Under the pieces are notes generated by a model. It had not been told where the DNA came from, did not search any database, and saw only the letters and a list, made by a program, of their open reading frames with translations. A stretch of DNA of 10,694 bases from Candidatus Delongbacteria bacterium (GTDB lineage Bacteria; JAGOEH01), in assembly GCA_017997825.1 (NCBI GenBank), contig JAGOEH010000105.1, positions 1 to 10,694 of the forward strand. Reading direction: 5' to 3'. A program made the position numbers and the translations under genes. This document shows, one piece after another, positions 1 to 6,435 of this stretch; positions within the stretch are counted from its first letter, which is position 1; each line of letters begins with the position of its first letter.

Positions 1-86
1 TTCCAGTTTTTCCAGTTGGAGAGCTCCGATCGATGATCCAGTTTATGGGCAATTTGTTGTTGATATGGACTAAACACATTTTCCAT
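1..86 (-). CDS. N-terminal fragment of a gene leaving the window (possible KamA-family aminomutase)
   Basis: Reading leftward, an ATG at 86 opens a frame that stays open to the window edge (28 codons). It begins MENVFSPYQQQIAHKLDH and ends in ELSNWKNW. An AAAGGAG ribosome site at 94-100 lies 7 bases before this ATG; the in-frame ATG at 92 is only one base from that site, so 86 is preferred. The closely spaced Trp pair (W-x2-W) about 25 residues in resembles the start of lysine 2,3-aminomutase/KamA radical SAM proteins, which often have a W-x2-W-x-W stretch there. That assignment is inference from very few residues, and the [4Fe-4S] CxxxCxxC motif would lie outside the window. The frame and ribosome site are seen directly; the function is a guess. 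Confidence 0.7.
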   Translation of the reverse strand, partial: MENVFSPYQQQIAHKLDHRSELSNWKNW

Positions 87-215
87 TCTCATTCTCCTTT
101 ATCCGCTATTCCGGGATTCAATCCATTCCAAATCCGGATGGTAAATCATGACAATATACGGGATCCTATTTTGATACGGTTTTCATACAGTATCAGGCAT
201 TCGGAAAAGCCATGA

Positions 216-556
216 TTAATACCAACCATCACTCAGGATGGGTCTTAAAATCACTGCAAAGATGATTGTTGCCGATAATTGGAAATCATCGAAATAATCG
301 ATGATTCCGGATTCAACCCCAAAATGCGTGCCGCTATAGTAAATCAAGCTGGAAGGGGATCCCAGTCTATCACATTACTCCATGTGAAGGAACGGGATAC
401 TCTTCGAGCTTGAGACGGTTCGAATCATTCAGCACGTCACTTTCAGGTTCAACCAAACGATAGTCATTCCTTTCAACCGGAATCAAACCGGATTAGGGTT
501 GAATAATAATCCAACCGGTTAATTTCCACACAATGAATCGAAATTTCAATCATCAT
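216..556 (-). pseudogene. Possible decayed minus-strand gene in three successive frames
   Basis: Directly downstream of the strong promoter at 569-597, three overlapping open stretches follow one another in different frames. The first is 556-473 (starts MMIEISIHCVEINRL, 27 residues). The second is 492-370 (40 residues, contains RLKLEEYPVPSHGV). The third is 374-216 (52 residues, contains IYYSGTHFGVESGIIDYF). None has a convincing ribosome site, and only the first begins with ATG (ATGATG, about 6 bases after the predicted transcription start). Joined by two frameshifts they would give a protein of roughly 110 residues. I do not recognise it. The alternative is an untranslated leader of about 475 bases for the gene at 1-86 with chance open frames. 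A short hairpin with an 8 bp stem (284-291 with 299-306) lies within the third stretch and has no T-run. Confidence 0.28.
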
Positions 557-568
557 GATATCTATTTC

Positions 569-597
569 ACTATAACACGAAAATATGATTATGTCAA
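569..597 (-). promoter_or_regulatory. Strong sigma70-type promoter, leftward
   Basis: On the minus strand there is a perfect -35 TTGACA (592-597), a 17-base spacer and a -10 TATAGT (569-574). Transcription should start near 562. The only leftward gene downstream is the fragment beginning at 86, so the transcript would carry a leader of about 475 bases, or it serves the possible decayed gene at 216-556. No terminator is seen between the promoter and 86. Confidence 0.7.
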
Positions 598-747
598 GAA
601 GTTTATTGAAAATAAATTCACAATCGGCATCTAATATCCAATAAGACAAAGTAATAAATATGAACAGGCTTTGTTAAGTTCATAATAACTCTGCAATAAT
701 CCTTGATCAGCAGGACCAGTGGCTGCTGAATCCGGTTTCAGGTAAAC

Positions 748-793
748 AAAAAAGCATAATTCCTTATCAGAACTATTATTCAGAAGGAATTAT
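748..793 (-). terminator. Candidate intrinsic terminator after the methyltransferase
   Basis: ATAATTCCTT (756-765) pairs perfectly with AAGGAATTAT (784-793), giving a 10 bp AT-rich stem with an 18-base loop. On the minus strand it is followed by GC and six Ts (748-753), then GTTT. It lies about 140 bases past the methyltransferase stop codon. The weak, AT-rich stem limits confidence, but its orientation and T-run fit the leftward transcription unit. Confidence 0.5.
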
Positions 794-807
794 TGTTTGA
801 AAGGATT

Positions 808-858
808 GATATTGGTAAATAGATCATCAACCGGTTAGAGATCCGACGATATTGGTAA
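808..858. repeat. 11 bp direct repeat, two copies 40 bp apart
   Basis: GATATTGGTAA occurs at 808-818 and again at 848-858, start to start 40 bases. Between the copies is the palindrome AACCGGTT, which also occurs near 514. Otherwise the stretch 598-930 contains only the terminator at 748-793 and a tandem 10-mer at 892-911. I see no gene in it on either strand. Confidence 0.4.
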
Positions 859-891
859 CCGGATCAAGAATCGGGTGATCAAGTTAAAATT

Positions 892-911
892 ATGTATAAT
901 CATGTATAATA
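892..911. repeat. Tandem 10-mer containing two TATAAT boxes
   Basis: ATGTATAATC is followed at once by ATGTATAATA. Each unit carries a consensus -10 hexamer on the plus strand, but neither has a good -35 at the right distance (best is TTAAAA). A plus-strand transcript from here would run antisense through the methyltransferase gene. Functional meaning is uncertain. Confidence 0.35.
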
Positions 912-930
912 TGCTAAACAGTTTGATCCG

Positions 931-1773
931 TCACTCCGATGAAGGTTTTTGAACGGCGTTGATCAGGATAAAAGGAATGCTTAGGGTAATTCGGCCTTCA
1001 ATTCGAGAGAGTTGATTCAGTCGGGATTCGATCCGATCGAAGACCGGTTCTACCAGTTCTTGGGGAATCAAGCCGATCCAGCAATCCATAAAGGCAAGTC
1101 GGATAAAGTAATGATTCAGCATGGCGCTGCCGTCGGCAAAGCGGTAATTGAATTGGTCATGTTCCATGTCCTTGATGATGAAATCGTGCCGGGTGATCAT
1201 CGGGAGAAGGTGATCGAGCGGCGGACGTTTTTGTCTGATATGTCGGTGCATTGATTCGATGGAGTCAGGCAGATTCATCTCCAATAGAACGGTTTCCAAT
1301 TGGGTATAGAACTCGATCATGGTTGTATCCAGATTGAGGGTGAACACCATTTGGCCTCCGGGCTTGATGATGCGGGAACATTCCGACAGTACTTGGCTCA
1401 GGTCGGTGACATTGTTCAATCCATTGTTGCTGACGATCAAGTCGACCGAATGATTGTCCAGGGGGATGGATTCGGCATAGCCTTCCAGAATCCGGATAGT
1501 GTGAATATCATAGAATTCAATCTTTTCACGAACCCGCTCGACAGCTTCTTTCCACGGATCGATTCCGTAGACGGTTGAGCTTTTTCCCAGGCGCATGGCC
1601 AGTTCCGTCAATGGAAATCCAGTGCCGAATCCGATATCGAGTGCGGTCAGGCCGGGTTTATAGTCGATATAATCCAGTAGTTTCAAACCGAATGGGGCCG
1701 ACCATAGCGGGAGTTCGTCCAGTAATCCTACGGATCGATTCAGAGTAATCGGGTGGTTAAGATAGCGTTGCAT
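931..1773 (-). CDS. Class I SAM-dependent methyltransferase
   Basis: This 280-residue soluble protein has the Rossmann-type methyltransferase fold. Motif I, LDIGFGTGF, lies at residues 45-53. The acidic ribose-binding residue is D72 in VYGIDP, motif II is VDLIVSNNGLNNV (about 110-122), and motif III is IIKPGGQMVFTL (about 135-146). It therefore binds S-adenosylmethionine and transfers a methyl group; the acceptor cannot be read from sequence. The roughly 130-residue region after the catalytic core is unassigned and may hold substrate specificity. The start is supported by GGAG five bases before the ATG. It lies 83 bases after the nitroreductase gene on the same strand with no clear terminator between, so the two are probably co-transcribed, with termination proposed at 748-793. 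The fold is certain; any specific substrate would be a guess. Confidence 0.9.
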   Translation of the reverse strand: MQRYLNHPITLNRSVGLLDELPLWSAPFGLKLLDYIDYKPGLTALDIGFGTGFPLTELAMRLGKSSTVYGIDPWKEAVERVREKIEFYDIHTIRILEGYAESIPLDNHSVDLIVSNNGLNNVTDLSQVLSECSRIIKPGGQMVFTLNLDTTMIEFYTQLETVLLEMNLPDSIESMHRHIRQKRPPLDHLLPMITRHDFIIKDMEHDQFNYRFADGSAMLNHYFIRLAFMDCWIGLIPQELVEPVFDRIESRLNQLSRIEGRITLSIPFILINAVQKPSSE

Positions 1774-1856
1774 TTGATCTCCATAGAGTGATTCGGTCAG
1801 CCGTCATTGAAATCTGATGAGGAAGGTGACATGGGATTATAGTGAAAGACTTGATG

Positions 1857-2474
1857 TCATGAGTACCGGACGACATCGTCCAGGGTGCGTTTTTTGGGGC
1901 CTGAGCTGGGTCGCTCGGCATAGCCGACTGGTACCACGGCCATAAATTCACCGTTGGGATTGTTGAGAAACGCCAGGACATCCTGCTGAATCAAAATCAG
2001 GATTCCCAGCCAGACCGATGCCAGTCCGATCGAGGTAGCGGCAATCAGCATGTTTTCCACCGCAGCGGCTGAACTCTGGATTTCCATGATCCTGAAAAAA
2101 TCACGGGCCTTTTCACGTTCATTTTCATAAAGGGTATCGACCCGGCCGATCAGTTCTCCGGTATTCATGACCGCGATCACTATTGGAGCGCTGGAAATGC
2201 TGCGAGCGGCCATTCGCAACAAGGTGGAATTGGGTTTGGGAAAACCGGATGATCGCTCGCTCACCAAATCTACCAATTCCTGTTTTTTACTGCCGGTAAT
2301 CACCGTGAACCGCCAGGATTGCTGGTTGTGAGCCGATGGAGCATGATTGGCGGCATTCAGAATCGTCAGTAGATCCTCTTCACCGATAGTTTGTTCGGTA
2401 AATTGCCGGATACTGTGACGCTGTCGGATGGATTGCAGTGTCTCGTTCCTGTATAATAAAGGTTCTTCGATCAT
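1857..2474 (-). CDS. Nitroreductase-family FMN oxidoreductase
   Basis: This 205-residue protein matches the usual size of the nitroreductase family, whose members are FMN-containing homodimers that reduce nitro compounds, quinones or other acceptors with NAD(P)H. Recognisable features are the N-terminal FMN-phosphate segment RHSIRQF (residues 19-25) and the family signature APSAHNQQSWRF (45-56). The helix SSAAAVENMLIAATSIGLAS follows (about 134-153), with a glycine-containing VPVGYAERP near the C-terminus (181-189). No ferredoxin domain is fused. A strong AGGAGG site six bases before the ATG fixes the start. It is upstream of the methyltransferase in the same orientation. I found no convincing promoter in the 135 bases before it, so it may also receive read-through from the membrane-protein gene. 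The physiological substrate is unknown. Confidence 0.92.
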   Translation of the reverse strand: MIEEPLLYRNETLQSIRQRHSIRQFTEQTIGEEDLLTILNAANHAPSAHNQQSWRFTVITGSKKQELVDLVSERSSGFPKPNSTLLRMAARSISSAPIVIAVMNTGELIGRVDTLYENEREKARDFFRIMEIQSSAAAVENMLIAATSIGLASVWLGILILIQQDVLAFLNNPNGEFMAVVPVGYAERPSSGPKKRTLDDVVRYS

Positions 2475-2609
2475 TCTATTCCTCCTAACCGATTGATCAA
2501 TGATAAGATTTTTATTTGAAATTTGACGGTTTTTGTCATCGTGTCGATATGAAAAACTCGGAGGCCGTGATGGAATTTTATTGATGTTTTATCATTCCAT
2601 TCGGTTTGT

Positions 2610-3077
2610 TCATTCTGCTTGATGGTTTGAGGGAGTTGGAATGTCATGTTTTTTTACCAGTACTAAAAATGCCATGAAAACTGTTGTCAAGAGCTGTAAA
2701 AAAGGAGAGATGATGATCATCAGGACCAGCCAGCCGATGAAACTCATTTTGGGATCATAGAGGATAAAGGGATGACCGAAGTTTTTGAAGTCATAGGCCG
2801 GATTGAAGAGGAACGCAATCGGGCGGCCCCAGATGACCAGCATGATCAACAGGGTGAAGGCAGCACTCCAGATAGCGTGTTTCAGGATGATGGAAGGAAT
2901 CGACGATTGCGGATAGTGACCGGAATGGATGGTTCGGGTGGCGATATACCATCCTAAAGGAAAACCGAACAGGATACAGAAGATTGGAACTCCCATACCC
3001 ATTCCGGCGGCAATCACATCCAAAAATACAAACAGGATGACCGTGGTTTTGGGAGACAGTTCAAGTATTCGTTTCAT
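2610..3077 (-). CDS. Small polytopic membrane protein of unknown function
   Basis: A 155-residue, strongly hydrophobic protein. Likely membrane segments lie at about residues 11-28, 30-47, 66-84 and 113-141 (the last long enough for one long or two short helices). The loop between the third and fourth segments contains aromatic and proline residues (FNPAYDFKNFGHPF), and the C-terminus is short and polar. No catalytic motif is recognised. An AAAGG sequence lies 8 bases before the ATG. It is 98 bases downstream of the phosphatidylserine decarboxylase gene on the same strand and could be transcribed with it or from the candidate promoter at 3130-3157. The coding assignment is firm; the function is unknown. 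Confidence 0.8.
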   Translation of the reverse strand: MKRILELSPKTTVILFVFLDVIAAGMGMGVPIFCILFGFPLGWYIATRTIHSGHYPQSSIPSIILKHAIWSAAFTLLIMLVIWGRPIAFLFNPAYDFKNFGHPFILYDPKMSFIGWLVLMIIISPFLQLLTTVFMAFLVLVKKHDIPTPSNHQAE

Positions 3078-3129
3078 CCTTAGGACCTTTCACGATTTAC
3101 TGATTATTATGGGCTTATAGTTCAATTTT

Positions 3130-3157
3130 ATTATCGGATTACTCCATTCGGATTCAA
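3130..3157 (-). promoter_or_regulatory. Candidate promoter for the small membrane protein
   Basis: Minus-strand TTGAAT (3152-3157), a 16-base spacer and GATAAT (3130-3135) match the sigma70 pattern at four and five of six positions. It would start transcription about 45 bases before the ATG at 3077. It is weaker than the promoters at 569-597 and 4212-4240. Confidence 0.4.
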
Positions 3158-3175
3158 CTCAATGGGGATGGAGGT

Positions 3176-4165
3176 TTATTCTATGTCAGAATCGATCAAC
3201 CGGCCGATCGATTCACCCATTCGAATCGAGGTTTCATAACCCTGCTGAGTATTTCGGACGATATCCGGATCGATCCGGATCCGGCCGGGTTCGATCAACA
3301 GAATGAGGGTGGATCCGCCGAATTTGAAATAACCCTTTTCCATCCCTTTGGTAACGTCGGTTTCCGGAGTATAGGTTTGGATAATTGATCCGACGAAGGT
3401 AGCCCCCACGTCGATCATTATAACCTTACCGAATTCCGGGCTGCTGATTCGGGTCAACTGCCGTTGGTTGGTCGAGAGAATGGAGGGCTGAATTCTGGTG
3501 GCCAGGGGTGAGACGGAAGCATAGCGGCCGGAAATAATTCGGGCAGCCGATACCAGACCGCTGACCGGAAAATGGTAACGGTGATAATCGGGCGGAGCCA
3601 GGCGGATGATATAGATCGTTCCGTTTCGGTAGTGATCGGCCAATTCGTGATCATGCAGCAGCTTATCAAGGGTGAAGGCATGTCCTTTGACAAAAAAGTT
3701 TCCCATCCCATCCGGGGTTTGCCATCCCGCTACTTTTCCATCAGCCGGGGAGACCATGACCTTGGGATCCGGATCGATCGGCCGGGATTCCGGTTTCAAA
3801 TGGCGGTAAAAAAACTGGTTGAAGGTCTGGTAATGGTCAGCCGGGAATTGACACTCTTCCATATTGATGGCATGGTCCCGGATAAATCCGGATATCCAGA
3901 GACGAGACAAGGGTAGATCCATCAGCTTACCGTATCCGACCGAACTGATTCGCTGTTCGACCACCATCCGGCTGACCATCCGTCCCAGCCGGGTAGTATT
4001 CAGCCATTTCAGCCAAAAACTCCCCGGGATTATCTCTTTCATCAGTTTCCCACTGGAGCGATCGATATATCGAATTTCAGCCGGGATGCGCCATGCCCGG
4101 ATCAGAGAATAAACCAGGCTCACCGTAACAATCACAAGGATGGATAATAGTATTCTGTTTTTCAT
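3176..4165 (-). CDS. psd: Phosphatidylserine decarboxylase proenzyme
   Basis: It converts phosphatidylserine to phosphatidylethanolamine at the inner membrane using a pyruvoyl cofactor made by self-cleavage. The 329-residue protein has one N-terminal membrane helix (about 5-23). All triad residues are visible: D142 in SPADG (139-143), H198 in PPDYHRYHFP (191-200), and the cleavage serine S285 in GGST (283-286). Cleavage would yield a beta chain of 284 residues and an alpha chain of 45 residues whose first residue becomes the pyruvoyl group. GGST in place of LGST is found in other PSD subgroups and should remain functional. The N-terminal 100 residues before the core are longer than in the short (about 215-residue) bacterial type. 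A strong promoter lies at 4212-4240. No phosphatidylserine synthase gene is nearby. Confidence 0.96.
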   Translation of the reverse strand: MKNRILLSILVIVTVSLVYSLIRAWRIPAEIRYIDRSSGKLMKEIIPGSFWLKWLNTTRLGRMVSRMVVEQRISSVGYGKLMDLPLSRLWISGFIRDHAINMEECQFPADHYQTFNQFFYRHLKPESRPIDPDPKVMVSPADGKVAGWQTPDGMGNFFVKGHAFTLDKLLHDHELADHYRNGTIYIIRLAPPDYHRYHFPVSGLVSAARIISGRYASVSPLATRIQPSILSTNQRQLTRISSPEFGKVIMIDVGATFVGSIIQTYTPETDVTKGMEKGYFKFGGSTLILLIEPGRIRIDPDIVRNTQQGYETSIRMGESIGRLIDSDIE

Positions 4166-4211
4166 CTCTCACCGTTCCTGCAATAACAACGCGGGGTTGT
4201 CCAACTCCCTC

Positions 4212-4240
4212 AATATAGTGATCGATTCGTTTTTTGTCAA
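4212..4240 (-). promoter_or_regulatory. Strong sigma70-type promoter of psd
   Basis: Minus-strand TTGACA (4235-4240), a 17-base spacer and TATATT (4212-4217). Transcription should start near 4205, giving a leader of about 40 bases before the psd ATG at 4165. A small hairpin (ACAAC 4186-4190 with GTTGT 4196-4200) lies in this leader and may be incidental. Confidence 0.75.
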
Positions 4241-4284
4241 TCCCTTTGTTTAAGCTATTATCAGAAGCGTACGAATTTGATCAA

Positions 4285-4431
4285 TCATTGGTTTTGCGAG
4301 ATCAATCCTTCATTAACTCCATCAATGGGTCGTTGGCTTATGATAAAACGAGCTCCAATGACCAATAGAATTATCTTTCCTGGTTTTAGGTCGGCGAATC
4401 GGAATGTATCGTCAACTACTGCATTCATCAT
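4285..4431 (-). CDS. Unrecognised 48-residue ORF in the divergent spacer (possible gene remnant)
   Basis: The 4166-4529 spacer holds the two divergent promoters and this minus-strand frame, which begins ATGATG at 4431 and ends in TGA at 4285. The product reads MMNAVVDDTFRFADLKPGK, then a hydrophobic stretch (residues 19-31) and a polar tail containing QRPIDGVNEG. It has protein-like character, but there is no ribosome site before the ATGs, and the frame stays open upstream without a better start. Its ATA and CTA codons are less typical of the neighbouring genes. It could be a small gene, a fragment of a decayed one, or chance. An overlapping plus-strand frame (4277-4462) starts with TTG, also lacks a ribosome site and looks less protein-like. 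Confidence 0.3.
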   Translation of the reverse strand: MMNAVVDDTFRFADLKPGKIILLVIGARFIISQRPIDGVNEGLISQNQ

Positions 4432-4492
4432 AACTATGGTTTTGTGTTTTATTGTGATATGATTCAGGAAGTGATAATCCAGGGATTAGGGC

Positions 4493-4521
4493 TTGATTTT
4501 CCGCTGAATCTTTTCTATATT
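4493..4521 (+). promoter_or_regulatory. Promoter of the resB-ccsA operon, giving a leaderless message
   Basis: TTGATT (4493-4498), a 17-base spacer and TATATT (4516-4521). Initiation would fall near 4527-4529, at or just before the resB ATG (4530). There is no Shine-Dalgarno sequence before that ATG. Together this indicates a leaderless or nearly leaderless transcript. Confidence 0.65.
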
Positions 4522-4529
4522 GTCCGGAT

Positions 4530-5441
4530 ATGATGATAAAAAACTATTTGTTACTGGCCTTAAAACTCAGCATAATCCTTCTGATTGTATTTCTGGGAGC
4601 ATCCACCCTGGTTCCGCAGGGGCAACCGACCGAATTCTATACCGGTCATTATCCCGGCCTGATCAGTCCCTTGATTCTTTTTTTCAGACTGCATGCGTTT
4701 TATTCTTCCGGATTGAATATAGGACTGTGGATCTGGATTGCGCTTCACCTGATCGGGTTGACTATGATGCCCGGTTACAGGCGATGGACATTTCGACTAT
4801 TGATTCTGATCCTGATTGGGATGCTCGGGGTGATCATCTATGATAAAACCCATAATCACCGCTATAATTTGGTTATGAAAGAGGGACGGATCTTCGATCC
4901 TAATGATTTGATCCGGGATTCTCAAGCCGATTCGTTGCCGACCATGCGGCTCCTGGCGTTTAAAATCGAATATTATCCCGGCAGTCAGCATCCCTCGGAA
5001 TATCATAGTCGGATTCTGCTGGACGAACAGGATACCGTATCGCTTAAAGTCAATCATCCATTGAAAATCGGGAATTATCGATTATACCAAAGCTCATATC
5101 AGGCGGAACGTCCTTATGAGCTGTTCGTCAATAACCGACAATTCAGCCTGAATGAAAGCGATACCCTAATGATCGGTCAAGTTCCGGTTCATATTGTTCA
5201 GACCGATACGATCCGCCGGACGGTTCATGTTGAATACGGGGGTGAGTTTTATCGATTGACGGAAGGAATGGAACGGATAGTGGGCCAGGATGCCCTTCGA
5301 ATCGAACGGGGAGGGGAAAGGCTGAACAGCCAGGTGGAGCTGGTGGAATTTACCGGTATCTCATGGTTGGTTCTGCTGGGATATCTGTTATTACCCATAT
5401 TGATGGCGGAACTGATCCGGATTCGGCCGGGGGAGATATAA
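4530..5441 (+). CDS. resB: ResB/Ccs1-type cytochrome c biogenesis protein
   Basis: ResB (Ccs1) is the partner of CcsA in System II. The pair moves heme across the inner membrane and attaches it to apocytochromes c on the outside. The 303-residue protein has membrane helices at about 7-27, 62-80, 88-105 and 276-296. The large loop between the third and fourth is the extracytoplasmic domain, with the family pattern NHPL (175-178) followed by GNYRLYQSSYQ (181-191). A histidine in the second helix (H73 in WIALHLIG) could be a heme ligand. No histidine lies at the C-terminal end, where several ResB proteins have one. The protein is on the short side for the family. The start (ATGATG) follows the promoter -10 box by eight bases and lacks a ribosome site. 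The stop is separated from ccsA by one base. Confidence 0.88.
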   Translation: MMIKNYLLLALKLSIILLIVFLGASTLVPQGQPTEFYTGHYPGLISPLILFFRLHAFYSSGLNIGLWIWIALHLIGLTMMPGYRRWTFRLLILILIGMLGVIIYDKTHNHRYNLVMKEGRIFDPNDLIRDSQADSLPTMRLLAFKIEYYPGSQHPSEYHSRILLDEQDTVSLKVNHPLKIGNYRLYQSSYQAERPYELFVNNRQFSLNESDTLMIGQVPVHIVQTDTIRRTVHVEYGGEFYRLTEGMERIVGQDALRIERGGERLNSQVELVEFTGISWLVLLGYLLLPILMAELIRIRPGEI

Positions 5442-5442
5442 G

Positions 5443-6210
5443 ATGGAGCATGATGTTCTGATTCTGGCCTCGATTTTGTTTGTCTTAGCCTGGATCCCCA
5501 TTCTCAAAGGGTTTTCACTTCGCTTCCGAACCATTCTGATGATGGTGGCGTCCGGAATACAGATGGCGGCAGTCGTGATCCGGGGAATCGAATCCGGGAG
5601 GGTTCCTTTTGCCAGCATGTACGAATCTATGCTGTTATTGGCCGGATTACTGGCGTTACGGTTGTTGACCGGCCGACGCTTTCTGCCGGAAAAAGCATCA
5701 TCATGGATCATTCCAGTCATTCTGATCATCGATGGTGTAATCCTGGGGCTGCCGGCTCCGATGAAGATCCCCAAGCCCCTGATGCCGGCTCTTCAAAGCG
5801 GGTGGATGATGATTCACGTCCCGGCCTATTTTGTGGGATATGTCTCTTCGGTATTGTCACTCATCTATAGCATAATCATTTTAATCCAATTCAAGAAATC
5901 GAAACAGGATGAAACGTCGAGTCTTGTAACCTATCTGGATCAGGAGATGAAGATCTGTTATTTTTTTATGTGGGTCGGAATGATTACGGGAGCCGTTTGG
6001 GCCCAGATTTCATGGGCATGTTACTGGTTCTGGGATCCCAAAGAAACCTGGGCTATGATCACTATTCTGGTCGCCAGTTTGTATTTTTTCCTGCAGCCTT
6101 CCCGATTGATCCCCATTAAAAAAGCGCTGATCACGATCTTGACATTTTTATCCTTGGTTTTTACCTATTGGGGTGTCGCTTTTTTGCTGACTGGGATTCA
6201 CAGCTATTAG
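5443..6210 (+). CDS. ccsA: CcsA/ResC heme handling and cytochrome c synthase subunit
   Basis: A polytopic protein of the heme-handling family with the tryptophan-rich WWD domain at residues 185-203 (it includes YWFWDPKETW). It presents heme to apocytochrome c together with ResB. Other hallmarks are FASMYES (56-62), H125 in MIHVPAYF (an external heme-ligand position) and the terminal GIHSY with H253 (the second external histidine). At the position after the WWD domain where relatives carry a transmembrane histidine (pattern Y-L-H), this protein has phenylalanine (F216). The length of 255 residues fits stand-alone CcsA proteins. The ATG is one base after the resB stop, with GGGGGAG (5429-5435) inside the end of resB, so translation is probably coupled. 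No CXXCH cytochrome is encoded in the window. Confidence 0.93.
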   Translation: MEHDVLILASILFVLAWIPILKGFSLRFRTILMMVASGIQMAAVVIRGIESGRVPFASMYESMLLLAGLLALRLLTGRRFLPEKASSWIIPVILIIDGVILGLPAPMKIPKPLMPALQSGWMMIHVPAYFVGYVSSVLSLIYSIIILIQFKKSKQDETSSLVTYLDQEMKICYFFMWVGMITGAVWAQISWACYWFWDPKETWAMITILVASLYFFLQPSRLIPIKKALITILTFLSLVFTYWGVAFLLTGIHSY

Positions 6211-6263
6211 ACACGAAGGTTTAACGAGCGGATTGATCGATGAGATCATAAAAGTTTGTTGCA

Positions 6264-6292
6264 TTGAGGAATATAGTTATTATTGTTAATAA
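6264..6292 (+). promoter_or_regulatory. Weak candidate promoter for the cysteine-rich protein
   Basis: TTGAGG (6264-6269), 17 bases, TAATAA (6287-6292). An AT palindrome (ATTATT 6279-6284, AATAAT 6288-6293) overlaps the -10 region and could be an operator or just AT-rich sequence. The match is weak. No terminator is visible after ccsA, so read-through from resB-ccsA is also possible. Confidence 0.3.
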
Positions 6293-6422
6293 TTTAAAAT
6301 TGAAAATATCATGGAACTTTATTTTTGTTTTCCAGTTTGAGGAGAAGGTTCAACCAGTCGAATCTGTGGCGTTACAGAACCGATAGGAACCGGATGTACA
6401 ATCGATTCTCACCCGATTCCGG

Positions 6423-6428
6423 AAGGAG
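6423..6428 (+). promoter_or_regulatory. Ribosome site that sets the start of the cysteine-rich protein
   Basis: AAGGAG lies 7 bases before the ATG at 6436 and only one base before the in-frame ATG at 6430. The frame is open farther upstream to 6325, but that extension would bury the signal peptide and has no ribosome site. Confidence 0.75.
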
Positions 6429-6435
6429 TATGATC

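Noticed and set aside
33-215. Plus-strand 60-codon frame at the left edge
   Set aside because: It runs antisense over the minus-strand gene start at 86, which has a good ribosome site, and itself has no ribosome site or recognisable product.
284-306. Hairpin as terminator for the promoter at 569-597
   Set aside because: The 8 bp stem AATCATCG/CGATGATT is AT-rich and has no T-run after it on the minus strand.
1012-1578. Plus-strand frames inside the methyltransferase gene, and similar antisense frames in other genes
   Set aside because: They are shadows of well-supported genes with conserved motifs on the opposite strand, and they lack ribosome sites.
2529-2557. Hairpin GTTTTT...AAAAAC as a terminator between the membrane protein and the nitroreductase
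   Set aside because: The stem is AT-only with a three-by-three internal mismatch, and no T-run follows on either strand.
4277-4462. Plus-strand 61-codon frame in the psd/resB spacer
   Set aside because: It starts with TTG without a ribosome site and overlaps the more protein-like minus-strand frame at 4285-4431.
6325-6435. Upstream extension of the cysteine-rich protein
   Set aside because: The extension uses TTG without a ribosome site and would place 37 basic residues before a clear signal peptide. AAGGAG at 6423-6428 supports the start at 6436.
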